64,000 bases of DNA from Pyrocephalus nanus (taxonomy: Eukaryota > Chordata > Aves > Passeriformes > Tyrannidae). The translations under genes were made by a program, and so were the position numbers. The first letter of the stretch is position 1; each line of letters begins with the position of its first letter. Location of the stretch: NCBI GenBank assembly GCA_038380795.1, contig CM076259.1, forward strand, positions 27,882,977-27,946,976, read 5' to 3'. Shown here piece after piece: positions 18,527 to 32,649 of this stretch. The notes beneath the pieces are model-generated. The model had not been told where the DNA came from. It made no database searches and worked only from the letters and a program-made list of their open reading frames with translations.

Positions 18527-21500
18527 TTATTCTGCTCTTTTTAGCTTTTCTTTTCGTGGCACAATTAATCTGCGAATGTAAGGCAACACCAACAGTAAGG
18601 TGAAGAACAACACGTGGCCAAGGAAATAAATAGACCTGTACACCTGTAAAGAGAAAGTGAGGGTTAAGGATCAGCGAGGAGCTTTGAACCAAGAACATAT
18701 GAGAGGGGATGGAGGGAAAAGGGTTACCACACTTGTCCTCTGTTTGTGGCTACTAAATTACCTTCATCCATTTGTCCCAGGTGAAAAGGCAGAATGGCAC
18801 CAGAGAGTAACCCATAAACATCCAGTGATTAGTCTGCTGCAGCACGTAGAATATGGGCCGCAAGAGAGTGATAGAGGCCAAAGAGCTTAGGGCAGGACTG
18901 TCCCGAACAAGGTTTATGACCTAATTTAAAGAAAAAAAAGGGAATTCTCATCAGTTGGATGTCCTGTGGCTGTGTATGCGGGGTCTGGGGCCAAAGTTCT
19001 CTATCCAGCAGTGTAAAATGAATTTTTAGTAAGCAGTTAGTCTAAAGAAGTAGCTAAATACCTCACCTAGCCAAAGTTTTAACTAAGAAAATAAGTTTTA
19101 ATAAGGAATACTATTCTCTCAGTACCAGGAGATTAGCAGAGGCATTCAGCTCATGTACTTGTGCTCCAATCTTTTCCAGCTGCCAAGCACTTCAGCTGCC
19201 CTCTGCTCGCATGCCAAATTTTCCACTTTCCTTCCCGTCAGCTTCTGCAATATATTTACGGTTTGCCCACGCAGAAGCCAGCAACCTACTGAACTCTTAA
19301 GAACAAAACCCTATCATGTTTGAAAATCAATTCCAAAGCAAGCAGCTATTTTTCACATTTAATCCAAGTAAAGCCTTCAGTGTGGCAGTTTCCAGACTCG
19401 GGGGGAAGGACTGATGCAGGCCGTTCTGGTAAATCGTACAAAGCATACCTGTCTTTCAACGATGACTATCAGCAACTCCATTTGAAAGCACACCAGATAG
19501 CCAGAGTGCAGACCGTGCCAAATGGCCAGGAAGAACAGGGCCAGTGCCTGTGACAGCAGTTTGTTACCCAGGAACTTCAGACGCTTGAAGATGTAGCTAG
19601 ATCAGAAAAGAAACAAAGTGCTTCCAGGTTATTGCCTGTCCCTCCCTGTCTGTGTCGGAGAGGCAGGGCTCTGGGGACCATATGCCTTTGCACATCATGT
19701 GGTGACAGAATACAGTAAGACCAGGGCCAAATGTACATCAGAACAGTCTTAAAAGAAATCCCAGCTATAAGGGGGAGAAGGGCTTCCTTAGGTACAATTT
19801 AGCTGTGTCCCAGCAAACGCAGAACCAAAACCTGGCTGAGTTTGGCACGGGAGCATCACGAGTCATGATGCAGGAATCAGCTGTGAGAGCAGTTCTGAGG
19901 CTGGCTGAGCAGGCAGCTCAAGGGCTTGCTGTAGTTCTATTCTCTCCTGCCATCAACTGCTTGCCTTTATTAATGAACTCCCCCTCCAGGTGAATTAAAA
20001 CATCTCTCTAACCTAGTAACCCAATAACCTGTTTCTAATGGCACAGCAGCAAAACACAGAATAAAGAGCAAGAACTGGAAACCGGCAGATTCTTCCTCTA
20101 ATGCTCCTCCTCAGCCAAAGATCTTGGTTCTGTTGACACAGGGGTCACGAACACATTATAGAAGCGGAATTTTGTCCTGCTCACCGGGCTACCCAAGCAT
20201 TGGTGTTGATGTTGAAAGAAGCAATGGTCCCTGTGAACAAAGGTGTTGTCTCATACAGCCAGACCTTCATGTTGGCACAGGCATTCCACAAAGGCTTTCC
20301 ATTCTGGTCCTTCCCGTTGTACCCCAGACCAACAAGGATGCACACACCTTCCTATCAAAAAATGCACAAGAAAGATAGGAATATATTGCCCTTTTTTTGT
20401 TGGAAAGGCAGAGCTGAGAAAGCTCTGGCTTGCTGTGTTGAGTGGAGAGCACCACTGCAGATGGAACAAATGGATTAAAAACTGCCTGTTTTTTAGTTAG
20501 GTAGTCTTTGCTAACTTGGAGCAAGCTAAATTGACCTGTACTGATCTCCAGATACTTTAATTTCTTCCATTTAGTGCTACATCCAAGAACATACTTAGTA
20601 GCTGCAAGGGTGTGACCTTTATTCATTTGTCTTTTGCCCCTGGAACAACATCTAGACTCACCGTAACCAGCCAGCAAGTTACGTATTTGTAGAGTATAAT
20701 TTTGCCCCAGATCAATATGTAACCACAACGGAACCAGAAAGGCTTCTCCTGCAGAGACAAGAGTGAAACAGAATAAAAATAAAAACTGGAGTTGAGTGGC
20801 CATAATGGGATAAGGTAGACGAGATCTCATCACTGTCTTTTGTTTTTATCTGATGTATGTGTTGAGACTGCTGTACGGACTAGGCTGCCAGGCTTATGCA
20901 ACTTACAAATCATTCTCCTTCCTTTGGTATTATGTGGCTGTACTGAAATAGCTACAGTTTGGGAAGACTCTGGGATTAGCATAATCATTGTGAAATTTAC
21001 ACTCTCATTTATTCACATTGACACGGAAATGCTGAAAATCTGCAAGTAGGAATTATTTGTTAGGAGTTTTGTAAGCACCTCAAAGATTCCGGTGAGCCTT
21101 GTAAGTTACTCTAGTGAAGTTCTTTGCATTCCTAATTGTTATTAGGAGGGTAATTAAAAGATCATAAAATACAGAGGTTTCCAAAAACAGCAGTAGCATA
21201 TAAGATTAATTACCTATTGGTAAAAGTTTTGATTCGGTTCAGTTCCCCATAACATATTGCTGTTCTGCATCAAATGGAATCCACCAGATCGGCAGTAAAG
21301 CCAAATCAATTGTGGAAAGGCTTATATCTAGTTGCAGAATTATTTTTAAATTGAGGCAAAGCTAAAAAAAACCTTTAAAAATTAACAAATTCCACTCTTG
21401 TGCCCACACCCAACACAGCCAAGTGAATACATACCATGTAGTCGTCTGAGATGAGGTATTCATCAAAGACGTACAGACTCGACAAGGTATAGGTTACTAG

Positions 21501-24500
21501 AAACACAAGACCCAAACTCAGGCGCTTCAGAGCAGGCACAAAACTGAGGAAGAAAAATATGAAGGTCAAAGAAATGCCTTGGAAAGAGAACCATCAAATC
21601 CACGATTTTAAAAACAGAGGTGGAGAAGTGGAGGTAGAGGGGACAGCGACAGAGAGGTACCACATTCCACTGCAGCAGCTGCCTCCATTTGAAAGCTGCA
21701 TTTGGGATTTAAACATTACCAGGTTGGAACTGAGTCTGTACTAAAGATGTCAAATGATTGTTGACATTCATGCCCCGGAACAATGCCGGGACATTAAGCA
21801 GAGAGTTACAAGCAACTTTTGAAAGACTGCCTTGTCTTATAAATCACTTTTGGTCACAGTACTTCCGTGTCCAGGCAAGAAGGCAGTTTGCTGCAGGGAA
21901 CATAGAGGATTCAGTGGAGGATTCAGCATTCTAGGATTCGAGCAAGATGAGAAGCTAAGTCGCTGTGTATTACCTATTGGGTCTCTGGCCTGGGACGTCA
22001 GTCATCTCACCCCTTGCCAATTTCTGATAGTCTGTCATGGAGAACTGAGGCCCAACCATGAAGGCACCATAGAAATAGGAGAATCCTGAGACCTCCAGCA
22101 AGGTAGGAACTCCCCGGACAGCAAATCGCCGCTGCTCAGGGGTCAGGAACTCCTGCACCAAAGGGAGTGGCATTAACATCATCCCAGGGAATTCATACTA
22201 GCTCTGGATGTTATGTTCTCAGCCTGCCTCCTTACAGGTCTCAGTTCTTGCTCTCCAGGTACATGGAACTTTAGACTGTATTTCTGATCCATTCATCTCC
22301 CCAGCCCTATGTATCCCCTCTCCCTCTAAACAGCAACAAGATCCAATGGTTGAGACGAGTTGCACAGATCTCTATTCCCAAATAAGCTCAAAACATGGAA
22401 GGGATCTATTGACGTGCATCCCTGTCAGCACAGCAGGCATAGCAAAAGACTGTATTAGACCTATTCCAGTGCCTGACTGCAGTTGCATGAACTCTCTCAA
22501 GACCTTACCATACTACAATTCCTACTTCTTGAGGCAAGAATCCATCATCTTTAAATACGCAAAACTTCAGCTTGGGAAATTTCAGCTTGACCTTGTTTTC
22601 TTGCAGTCAGCAGTGATTCCATGGATGCTAAAGACTAGGTCAAGCCTCAAACAGGAGGTGGGGGTTGAAGACACTTGAAGGGTGTACAGGATTAAGAGAC
22701 TGTAGCAAGTGCAATGCCCTCTCCCACATGCTGTGCTGTGCAACTTCTGTCACTGTCTCATCTGCTCTAAAAAGAGAGCCCTAACAAACAGTAAAGGGCA
22801 ACAGCTCACAAGGGTATCCTAAGACTAATCAAAGAAAAGATGGGAACTAAGACCCAGTACTGATGGTCTACAAGTTCAAAGTGCACTACCCACAAGACAC
22901 AGAGCATCAGGGATTGGGAATCTAATGCAACACATTTGGGGGAAAGAGATGGTGGGGAATTTGGAAGGAGGCAGAGTAATATTCTGACATAATTGAAACA
23001 ACTTTTGTCCATCTCTAATCACTACTGTCTCTGTCCCAAATTATTGCTTTCCACTCCAGAATTCAGTGCCTTCAGACACTCAGAGAGGCTCCCCTCTCAG
23101 CTATGGCTTTTACCAAACAACCCAGCCTGCTACCTCACATCCTTTGAACTTGATTTCCTGACCTCTAGCTCACTGGAACAGCACGGAGTGACGGAGAAAT
23201 GGTCTTACTCACCGGATCTTTTCCTCCATCATAGTAATCAATGGCCAGACCTAGAGGTGAGAAACAGTTATTTGAATCCCTGGGATGGGCTGAATAAGCA
23301 AGTCCTCTCTTCCCTGAAGCACAGCTTGCAGAGTGCAAGAGATAGAAGAGAGGTGTCACTCACCAATTAACTTAAGTGTCAAGACACAATGTGGCATTGT
23401 CCACTTGATGTCATAATGTTCTGTGGCTGTGTAGTAATATCCAGCCATAAGGTATGTCTGAAAGAAACCATTGTTTGGGTTATTCAAACTAATTCCTCCA
23501 GCTGGTTTTGATCTGCCTCTGCTTTTCCACCCACAGTTGCTACTGTGAAGTGCAAAACTGAACAGAGGGCTCCCTTCTACAAACTGATGGAGTAAGAAAG
23601 ACAGTTTTACCATCTGAAAGAAGAACGTGGTGAAGACGGCAGTGACTGTGCGACCCATTAGTCTCAGTATGAGGAACTGGATTAGGACACATATCAGGGA
23701 ATGAGAAAACTGCATCCCTGTGGGACAGGAAAAGAGAGGGAGAGAGGTAAGAAGTAGAAATTATATTTACAGGTTCTCCCAAACTGCAGCTTGCCCTGGG
23801 CCAGGCAGCTCTCTTTTCCCAAACTCATCTTACCAAAATTGAAGTAAGCGATTGAGAGTCCTGTGAACACATTGTAGAGATGAATGAGGTAGGTCTCCTT
23901 CTGGAAGAGGAAATAGCGCTGGAACAAGGCAAAAGGATATCCTGAGTAGAGAAGAAAGGAAAAAAAAAAAAAAATAAAGGAAGAGTTGTAAATAAGTTTA
24001 GACAAGTATTGGTAATGATCCGAAGTACAGCTTTCTTGAATATGTTACTAGGAACATGCACTTTTACATGGATACATTTTCAACAAAGGTCATGGTGTTA
24101 ATTCCCGATACAGTATTTCCATCTTGGGAGACAGATGCCAGATAAATTACTCTGTATAGAAGAAAAAACAGGAACACAATCATATCAAAATTGACACTGA
24201 AGTGCAAGAAATTACAGGACTACAGTCTCTGGCCTCACTCAATACATATGAATAATGCTTAAATACATGAATCAGACTTCCAAATTCTGCGACAAAAACA
24301 TTGAACATAGCAAGAAGCTAGATTAAAAAAGAAAAAAGGGGGGGGGAAGGAACTTTATGGTTAATACCATTACAATGTGCTGAAAAATTCAATCCTGCTC
24401 CCACCTCAATGAGTTCTTTCAGCTTTAATTTTGGAGTTCCTCAAGTGACCTCTAGTAGGATACTCTTGCTTTTCTAACTCTGCAACTTCAGATCTGCATC

Positions 24501-25931
24501 TGATTTATGAACTAGTGAGCACACATCTGTAACTAAAATCCACTGGTACTATGCATGGAGTATTTTTGGAAAATAAAAATCAGTCAGAAGCATATCATAC
24601 GGAGCAGCTAAGATAAGTGGAAGGACTTGTTTCCTTGCATTTTCTGTGTATTAACTCCTAGACTAAGTGAGGAATGCCTCCAGATTATTCATGTGTGGCT
24701 CAAGTGAGAAGCAAACATTTGTAAAGCTCTCTGGTAGTACGGTGAGAAGTGTCATACAGAACACCATGAGTCAACTAAATTCTGTTGTCTAGGTGAGTTC
24801 ACATAGCATGCAATAAACATTGCCACTCATTAGACAATAAATATGATATGTTTTAATACAAAGTGACACAGGAAGAGTTGCCCATCTCAAGGGTACATGA
24901 AGCCCATTCACGCAACTTCTAAAGGCTTGTGCACTAGGAGCTGAACTGGGATAGCAGAAGCCACCGTAGTTCTGGCATTTTATTGCTTTACTTTGCAAGA
25001 TTGTGTTCTTTTGTCCTGCTTAAAAATGAACAAAAGAAAAAGGAAATTCATCACGAACCACAACACTGGCATCCATGCTACTTATTATCCTAGCTGAAAT
25101 CTGTAGCAGTGAATAGATCTTTTCTACCTCCACTAATGGAGTACTAGGAGCAGGAGATAGTCATGTTTTATATGGAGAAGTAATAAAAGGTGACAAAATG
25201 CACATTCTGCCGAGAAGTGTATTATGGATGGAAGGTTTCCAATAAGTGAGGCCAAATCTAGTCACTACTGTGAGAGGAAATGAGAAACTCTGTCATGCTA
25301 TGTAAAATATAAGTCTGGCAGTCTGTCAGTGGAGCCATTTTAAGGTCCTCTCCATCCCTGCAAGTCCCTTGGGAGGGAGCCTCAGGGTTTGGGACTTTTG
25401 GGTTCCCTTCTAGGTCTCAGATGGCAGCACAGTCTACTGAGTCCAGATGTGTACCTGCTGCTTCTTGAAACTGAGCTGCTGCTCCCCATTTCCTCAGCCT
25501 CTTGCCACCCCTCTTTCAGTTTTCCCTGCCTCCTTGTAGCTGTTCCTTCCTCCTTTTGTGTCGCACACCGGTTTCCATGCCACAGGCTGCTTTCTTGGGC
25601 TGAGTAGCCTGCCAAGCCCCACATACCACGGCCCTTCACTTGTAAAGCCTGGCAACCTCCCTCCCGAACACCCAGCCTGCTCTTCCCTTCCACAACAGTG
25701 GCTCCAAGCTCGCTACAAAATGTCTTACCCAAACCATCCTCTCCCTGCCTGCTCCCCCATGGTTTTTACACAGTGTTCTTTTCATTTGCTAACATGGACT
25801 TCTGTTCTGTTTCCCCCATTGCTGCCCTGAACACCAGCTGATGGGGAAAGAGGGAATTGGCAAAGGGAGTTCATCACACAGGCTCTCTGGGAATACAGGA
25901 GTAACTAAAAGAATTAGAGCAATTCACATGA

Positions 25932-25962
<31 letters not shown>

Positions 25963-28900
25963 GAAAAAAGTTGTGTTTTCTACCAGCCTTTTACTCAGGA
26001 ACATACAGACGGGGATTCTTTGTTCATGTGCCAATTTTCCTGCTGAAGTTTAATAACACAGGAACAACTGGCTTTCAGAAATGGAAAGTGTTAAAAAAAT
26101 GTTAAGTGTTAGTATCAGATTAGATCAAAGGTTTACTGTGGAAAACGTTTCTCCCTCTTGAATAAGAGGGAGAAAAATCAGATTACAATTACAGGCAAAG
26201 CACAATTTATTGCTGTTCATTGACATGGATGCTCTTAAAACCACATTTTCAAGGGTGTCCTACTCTCTCAAAAATCAGTAATATCTTGCAAAAAAGTCCA
26301 TTTTGATGAGGTTTTTTTTTTCTCTAGATATCTCCGTAGACAGAATTGAAGTATGACTGAATACTATAATGTACTACAAATTTCTAAAAGTCAGAAATGT
26401 TATCTTCCCATCTAGAGTTCCTACTCTTTGGGAGAGTTGTCTCACTTGTCAGGCATACTCCTTTTTAGCTCTACACAGCAGATCACATCATGGTTTGGGT
26501 AATGATGCCCTGGAGGGAAAAGAACCCTTGCAAACAGAGAGCTACTAATATGCACAGCATAGGTGTTTTTAGAAAGCCACAAACTTAAATCCTGGTCTTA
26601 CACTACATGGGTCCTGTTCCAGTTCAAAAGTCACAACATCAGCCTAAATTCTTCTGATATTCAGAGTGACTTGTTAGTACTCTGGACTGCAATTTACCTA
26701 CAGTTCTGCAGCACGAGATAATTTTCTCAGTTTTACAACTGATTCCACACTGCAGATATAAACTTTAACCCCCAAATGGCAGTGGATACTGAATATCAAT
26801 GGTCATTCTGCTGTGGCCTGTGCCCTTCTGAACACTCATAAACTATTAAATAACAAGCAATTTCTACTGATAACGGCAGTACTCCTGGCCCACTACCACG
26901 TTCCTGAAGCACAGCAGTTTTTGGAGTTATCACTGCCTTCTGGAAAGCTGGCTGTCACCTCTGGATATGTCAGCAGCAGGACGCTGTGCTGCTTTGCTTC
27001 TGCCATTCAGAGACAGGGGACAAGAGTCCCTGCTCCTTCCTGCCAAGAGACCCTGCACAGCAGCTCCCACTCTGCCAACCTCCTCTTTCACAGCTCCCTC
27101 AGGCAGAGTAGGCTGTAATACTCCAGAAGAAAACAGAAGGGAACCCCTGATCCCAAGTAATTCTCCTTCTCTACCCACCACAGAGTTGAAAAACAGTCTG
27201 CGCACAGAGTTGGGTTTTGCCTCTAGACAGACTGTTTATAGAAGGAAATAAGCAATTGATATAAAAGTGGCAAATTAGACATGAATGTTGCTAATGATAA
27301 ATCCCTCCTTTTTTTTTTTTTTTTTTTTTTTCAAACTTCACAGCAACAAGAAGATGATCTCTATTTCAGAGAACCCCCATGCTGAAAGGAAAGGACAAAT
27401 TCAGCTTTTTGGCCACGGCCATTTGGGAGAGTAATGGGCCACTGCACAATGCCCAAGTTGTCCACAGATACAAAAATCTAACTGAGCAGAAGAAGTAAAT
27501 GATCAAGAAGGTGGATTAGGCAGGATGAAAGTTCTACTAATTCCAAGCAAAAACAGTGCCATCTTCTTGAAGGGGTGATTAAGATGCCTGTCTTTTTCCA
27601 GAGATAAAGCTGCAAATAAGAATATCAGAAACATTCTTTTCATCTCTGCTCCCTTTATTTCCCCTTTTATATGCATTAGCTCTGTTTCATCTTCAAGACA
27701 GTAGGTCTGACTATTTTCCCTTCTCCTTTGCTGATCAGTTAACTCCTCCTTTGTTAACATCTAGCAGGTCAATTGCCTCCATTTTTTCGTAAAAATGCTA
27801 AAACTAAAAGGAAGGAGACAACTGGAAAAGGAAGTGGTAAAATACCAGCCTTACCTAATATTTTGACTTCAAAGGTATTACATTTTTCTGTCTCCAACAC
27901 TGCAAAAGTGCCACACCTTGTTTAACATGGAGTGCATAAACATGAGTATTTTAATTCAGCTCAGGACTGCACTTTCAAAGTCCACTTACGGTGCTTTAGT
28001 TTGCATAGAAGAACTGTCTCAAAGCATTTGAACAGGGCTCTGTTGAGACAAAACTAAACTGAAAGTACACTCCAGTGGGTGCCTAGTTCGTATGACCAGA
28101 CTGATGCAAATTGAAAGTAAATGCTCAAAACACACAGACAAGTCCGCTCCACAGATCTGCTCCTACTGTACCACTTTGCCGATGTAGACATGGGCAGTGT
28201 GTAGCATTACACACCTCCCTCTATTTTTTTATTTTTTAATGAACAAGATGTATTTGAAGTTAGGAGTTTAAACAAGGCAGCACATGAGTGCTCTGTGACA
28301 GGGCTGGTTTTAGACTCCATGACAGGAGAGTGCTGCCTCTTACAGCTTCTCCCATCTCTTATCCCCCAAACAAGTTGTTTGCCTTCCCTGCAGTAAGGTT
28401 CTTGCTTTTCTGACCAGCTGGGGACTTGGTCTGGGATAAGTCAGCAGCTTTGGGTGACCACAGTGGGAATTTCATTGAGCCTAAAAATCTTCAGGATGCA
28501 GAGAGCAGGAAGAAGCAGAGCACGTAAAAAAACTGATGAGAAGGAGAAGAGTAGCAGAAAACTGGCAAGCAAAGCAATAGGTTTCTGGCACCTACTGAGT
28601 AGGAATGTGTTAATTTCTGCAGGTCCCTGATATGTGTATGGATGAGGGAACACTTCCCCAGTGCTTTTCCTGGCAGGTCTGGGCAAATCAGCAAGGTCAG
28701 TTCTGGCTCAGGGGTGTAAACAACATGTTGGCCTCCCTCCACGTTGTGCAGCAGGACATGCCAGGTAGCTTGCAAGCCACTGTGTAATACTATGATCAGA
28801 TAAATAGCTGTAATTCTTTGGGATCGTACAGCCATGCAAGAAATGAGATCAACATAAAGTCTTAAATACACAGTGCCACAGGGCCTCCTGCATCCTGGCT

Positions 28901-31900
28901 TATGCTTTGAGCGGTGACAGCAGGAAAGAAATCTGTCCCCTCTCACGTGAGGACAGGAGCAGCAGCACAGAAACCCTGCTCTCCTTCACACCATTAAAGG
29001 GCTCCCTCCCTTTTTCCTCCAAGGGGCTAGGACAGCATTGTCCTAGCCACTTATTCCAGCAACTGGAAAGTAACTCTGTAGGGATGGAGCTGAGACCCAC
29101 TGGTGTCTTCGATGATGACAAAAAGACAGAGTTTCTCCTGTGGGAACAGTGGGCCCTCGACCTACTGAAGAATCAAAGGTAGAGTACATCTCTCAAAGAC
29201 ATCTTCATATCATTGACAGACATTAGTGTACTGACACATCACACTTCTTTTAGCGACAGGTCCAGAACTATGCTTCAGGTCCTACTGCTGTTGATAAAGC
29301 AGCCAAATTGCAGACTAATTTCTTCAAAGGTTGTATACGCAAATTTTTACATATAGGAAGTCTGCAGTAAGTTTTTAATCTTGTACAATCTGAGCAAAGG
29401 GCTCTATTCTACTTGTATTCCTTGCTTCAAAATTGCAGCATGTATAAATGTGTCTCTGATCTAAATACAAAGCTGTGACTAAAATCCCCATAATTTGCTC
29501 AGCAATGTGCAGTTACTTGTTCACTGAAACATCATGGTGCCCTTTAGGACTACTCCATTTTTAGTTCTTGGATGTTCTTCCTTCCTCCTTTCTCATTCTC
29601 CCCTTTATTTAATTTTTTTCAGTTGTGACAGAATGTTAACAGTTTTATATGACCTCTTTTGGTTATTTTAGATCATGACTAAGTAAACACTCTTATTCTG
29701 AATCAAGAGAGTCCATTTAGACTTTTTTTTCAACAATAATTCAGCTTTCTCCAGAAATTAATGTAAGAAGTTGCTAAGTCCCTTGTGATTCTTCCTCTTT
29801 TTCAGAAGACTATTTTTACCAATTTTGGTGATCTTCTGAACAGTGAAACCCTAGAAACTGTTGTCACAGTAAAACTGCACAGTGTAGATGGGAAACTGCA
29901 TCACAGAGCGAGAAAAAGAAACAACTTTTTAATCCATCTTTGGAACAGAGATCTTTGAACATCTTTGGAACCAAGCTTTGTCCTCGTGGTCTTGTTCTAA
30001 AATAATTCAGCAGTATTAGCTGCAGCCAACAAAAATAGTTTTCTTCCTGAATCTATGCAAACACCTGAAATGGAGGAAGTGAAGGAAAAGCCATACTTTG
30101 TCTGTCCCAATGTCACTTCCAGCTTTCAGAAATGCTTTTCATTTACACCCCATGCCATCCTATGAAGTGGTCATCAGTGCTAGCTGCATTACCAATGAGC
30201 TTAAGGCTTTCAGTCACATTAAATGGATTGTAAACTAAGCTGCAATTAAATGAACATTTCTTTGTGCTGGGCTAAGGAACTCTTCTTTCTCTCCTCTCAT
30301 GTTGCTCTGGAGTAGTGTTTGGTCCATCCTTTTACTGTAATGGTATAATGCTTTACCACCCATCCATTAAGCAGGAAAGCTAAAGTCAATCCCCTCTGCC
30401 TGAGCAGTTCAACCTACATGGCCTGCAAGAGTGCCAAACTACAGGCAAGGCTGTTTTGCATGCCCTGAAGCCTTCTGTCTGAAGTTATGCCTTCCATTGC
30501 ATGTAATTAAGAGATACTGAGCTTGGGAGAAAGGACAGGGAAAGGCAGGTCTGGTCTCCTGGTTTAGGAAATACACTTTAGTATGCAGGGGAGAGATACG
30601 AATGGTTTCCTAGTCCCTGATCCCCAGACTTTAAAACAAATTATAAAGATCCAGTGGGACCATGCAAAACAGATAGTGGCCTACCTCAGGAAGGGACACT
30701 GTGCTGTCTCAGTGGCTTAATGTCAACACTGTATGTGGAACATTTGTAACAGCACACACGGATCTCATGCTTTCTCAATCTACTGACCACAGCGGGGACC
30801 TCCTTATCTTTTTAGGACAATAACTATTCATTTCAAAGAAGTGGTTCTGCTCACCCATAAGACACTGAGCAAGAAACAGCCTTCCAGTGTAGTGTTCTAG
30901 CTTATTACTAGTAAGAAGCAAGAAGGAACTCGGAGTAAGATCCAGATGCGAATATTCTGCAGAGATATCTCTGATATCTCTGATACCTCTCTACCATAGG
31001 TGTCTGCCTCCACACAAGCTTTCTAGGACCTTTTCTGCATAAGCACCTGTTGGACTAGTCCCTTGGTTAATTCATTTGACTAACCTTGTAGTGAACTATC
31101 TGCTTTTTCTGGTTTAGGTTTCTGCCAAGCAAGTAAATTCAATCAGATCGCAATTAAAGTACCAGAGACAGACGCGGGAGAAAGGAAAGCAGGACTTTCC
31201 CTGTTCAGCTGTTGGGAGCTGCTAGACTAACTCATGCTGACTTATGCGCATGTCTTGTATATGTTACCTATTAGTCGATATTTTTTCTTCTAGAAGTTTG
31301 GTTCAACTAACTTCTATGTTGAGGTCAAAATGATAATCAGTTCAGCCTCCTTTATCTACCCTTGATGTGAAGAATGTTTTGGTTCAGCTTGATCTCGCAC
31401 ATCATAAACTAAATCAGGCAGAAATAAGTCTGGTGCAGACCACAGTTACAAAATGACACAGTTTTTCTTGCTCGCATCTTTTCTTAGAAATCATACTTCT
31501 AGTTTGCCAAAGCAACTTTATTTTGACAGATCACACAGGAGCAGTTGCATCACTTCAAATATATTTTCAGGTTCAGCAGAAAGCTTGTATTTCCTTTCTG
31601 CTGGGTGACTACACCCCCAAATGCTTTCACAACCCAAAGTTTCACTGAGCATCTACAGAGATGTACGCAGATAGGGTGTATACGTACACTTGAATTAATG
31701 TTTCAGGAGCCATAACCTCCCCCTCAATGGCTGGCCCACATCATAACGCTAGCCCTGCCTTACCCATTTCACACGGGACTAAAGTATCTCATGTTTACAT
31801 AAGCGCAGGCAGTGTGTGTTTTGCAACATGCTTCGCGTCGCAGGTGGAGAGCAGGGCATCATCCCAGTTCTCCCGGCCACTGCGCTGGCAGGCTCTGATC

Positions 31901-32649
31901 ACCCTACCTGGCAGTGCCCGTGATGACACGCCACTCCCTCAGTGCCATCACTGCTGCAGACACCAGAGGTATCTCTGGGCCGCGACCGCCCTGCACTCGG
32001 ACAGGGCAACACCTGGGAGGGGCTGCGGGGATTCCCGAGCGGACACACGCTCGCGGGGCGCGGGATGCACACGGGGCCCGGGGGCACTCACACACAGCCA
32101 GCAGGACCATCGCTAACAAAGTTCCTGTGCCCGGGATACGGGCCCCAAGCAGGGTCTTCCGCTGGCACCCCGCGCTCTTCCCCGTCCCGCTCCTACAGGC
32201 GGTCTGCCAGAACCGCGCCCCGACATCCCGCGGGGAAGCCGGGCGGAGTCCCCTGTCCGCCGGGACGGCCGGGGGCTCGTCCCGGGCGGCTGTCGCGGGG
32301 CGGGTCCCGCGTTCCCCGGGCGGGGCGGGCGCTGCCGGTAGCGGCGGGGGCTCTCCCGCCGGTTCGCCGCGCACACGTGGCCTGGTGCGGCTACGCGGGC
32401 ACAGGTGCGGCTCCTTGCCGGCGGAGCGATGCCCGGCCCCGGCCGCCGCGCAGCGCAGCACGGTGGCCGAGCGGCGGGGTCGCCCGTGCCCACGGCGGGC
32501 GCGGAGCCCCGCCTGGGGCGCCAGCCCCGCTTCTCCCCCCGCCCAGTCTTACCCATAAGGATGGACAGGATGAGGCGCAGCGCCTGCTCCGACGAGCCCA
32601 GCGCCTCGGCCAGGCGCGCCAGGCTCCAGCCGGCCCCCACCACCGCCAT
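18527..32649 (-). CDS. LPCAT3: Lysophosphatidylcholine acyltransferase 3 (MBOAT5)
   Basis: Twelve coding exons on the minus strand: 32553-32649, 23834-23941, 23611-23717, 23364-23457, 23213-23250, 21974-22152, 21435-21543, 20662-20748, 20185-20351, 19449-19596, 18762-18920 and 18527-18643; 1410 nt, 469 aa (human 487; the N terminus is 18 residues shorter). LPCAT3 is an ER multi-span acyltransferase that puts polyunsaturated acyl chains into lysophosphatidylcholine and related lysolipids. Visible motifs are ASEQALRLI-like SSEQALRLILSILMG, GYPFALF, RLMGRT, GFSYFYGAFMVGPQFSM, the MBOAT active-site segments SFNINTNAW (Asn) and AIWHGLHSGYL (His356), and several hydrophobic helices. The C-terminal KLKRAE replaces the dilysine-type KKME of the human protein. 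The start has a strong Kozak context (AACATGGCG); the open frame upstream is only CpG-island sequence. It is convergent with EMG1 and divergent from C1S. Confidence 0.95.
25933..25959. repeat. Poly(A) tract, A27
   Basis: Uninterrupted run of 27 A on the + strand in LPCAT3 intron 1. It could be the remnant tail of a retroposed sequence lying upstream, but no parent was recognised. Confidence 0.9.
27309..27331. repeat. Poly(T) tract, T23
   Basis: Run of 23 T on the + strand in LPCAT3 intron 1. On the minus strand it would be an A tail, as left by a minus-oriented retrocopy, but the sequence upstream of it on that strand was not identified. Confidence 0.9.

Larger units (their letters stand above)
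23942..32552 (-). other. LPCAT3: LPCAT3 intron 1 (8.6 kb)
   Basis: The largest intron in the window. Apart from homopolymer tracts at 25933 and 27309 I saw no mobile element, RNA gene or coding exon. The longest open frame (28491-28946, minus, 151 codons) has no recognisable motif. The last kilobase before exon 1 (from about 31.85 kb) is GC-rich and belongs to the CpG island. Confidence 0.6.

Noticed and set aside
25400..27800. Retrocopies attached to the A27 and T23 tracts
   Set aside because: No parent gene could be recognised next to either tract; they are reported only as homopolymers.
28491..28946. 151-codon open frame in LPCAT3 intron 1 (minus)
   Set aside because: No motif, no supporting splice signals, and composition like the surrounding intron; probably chance.
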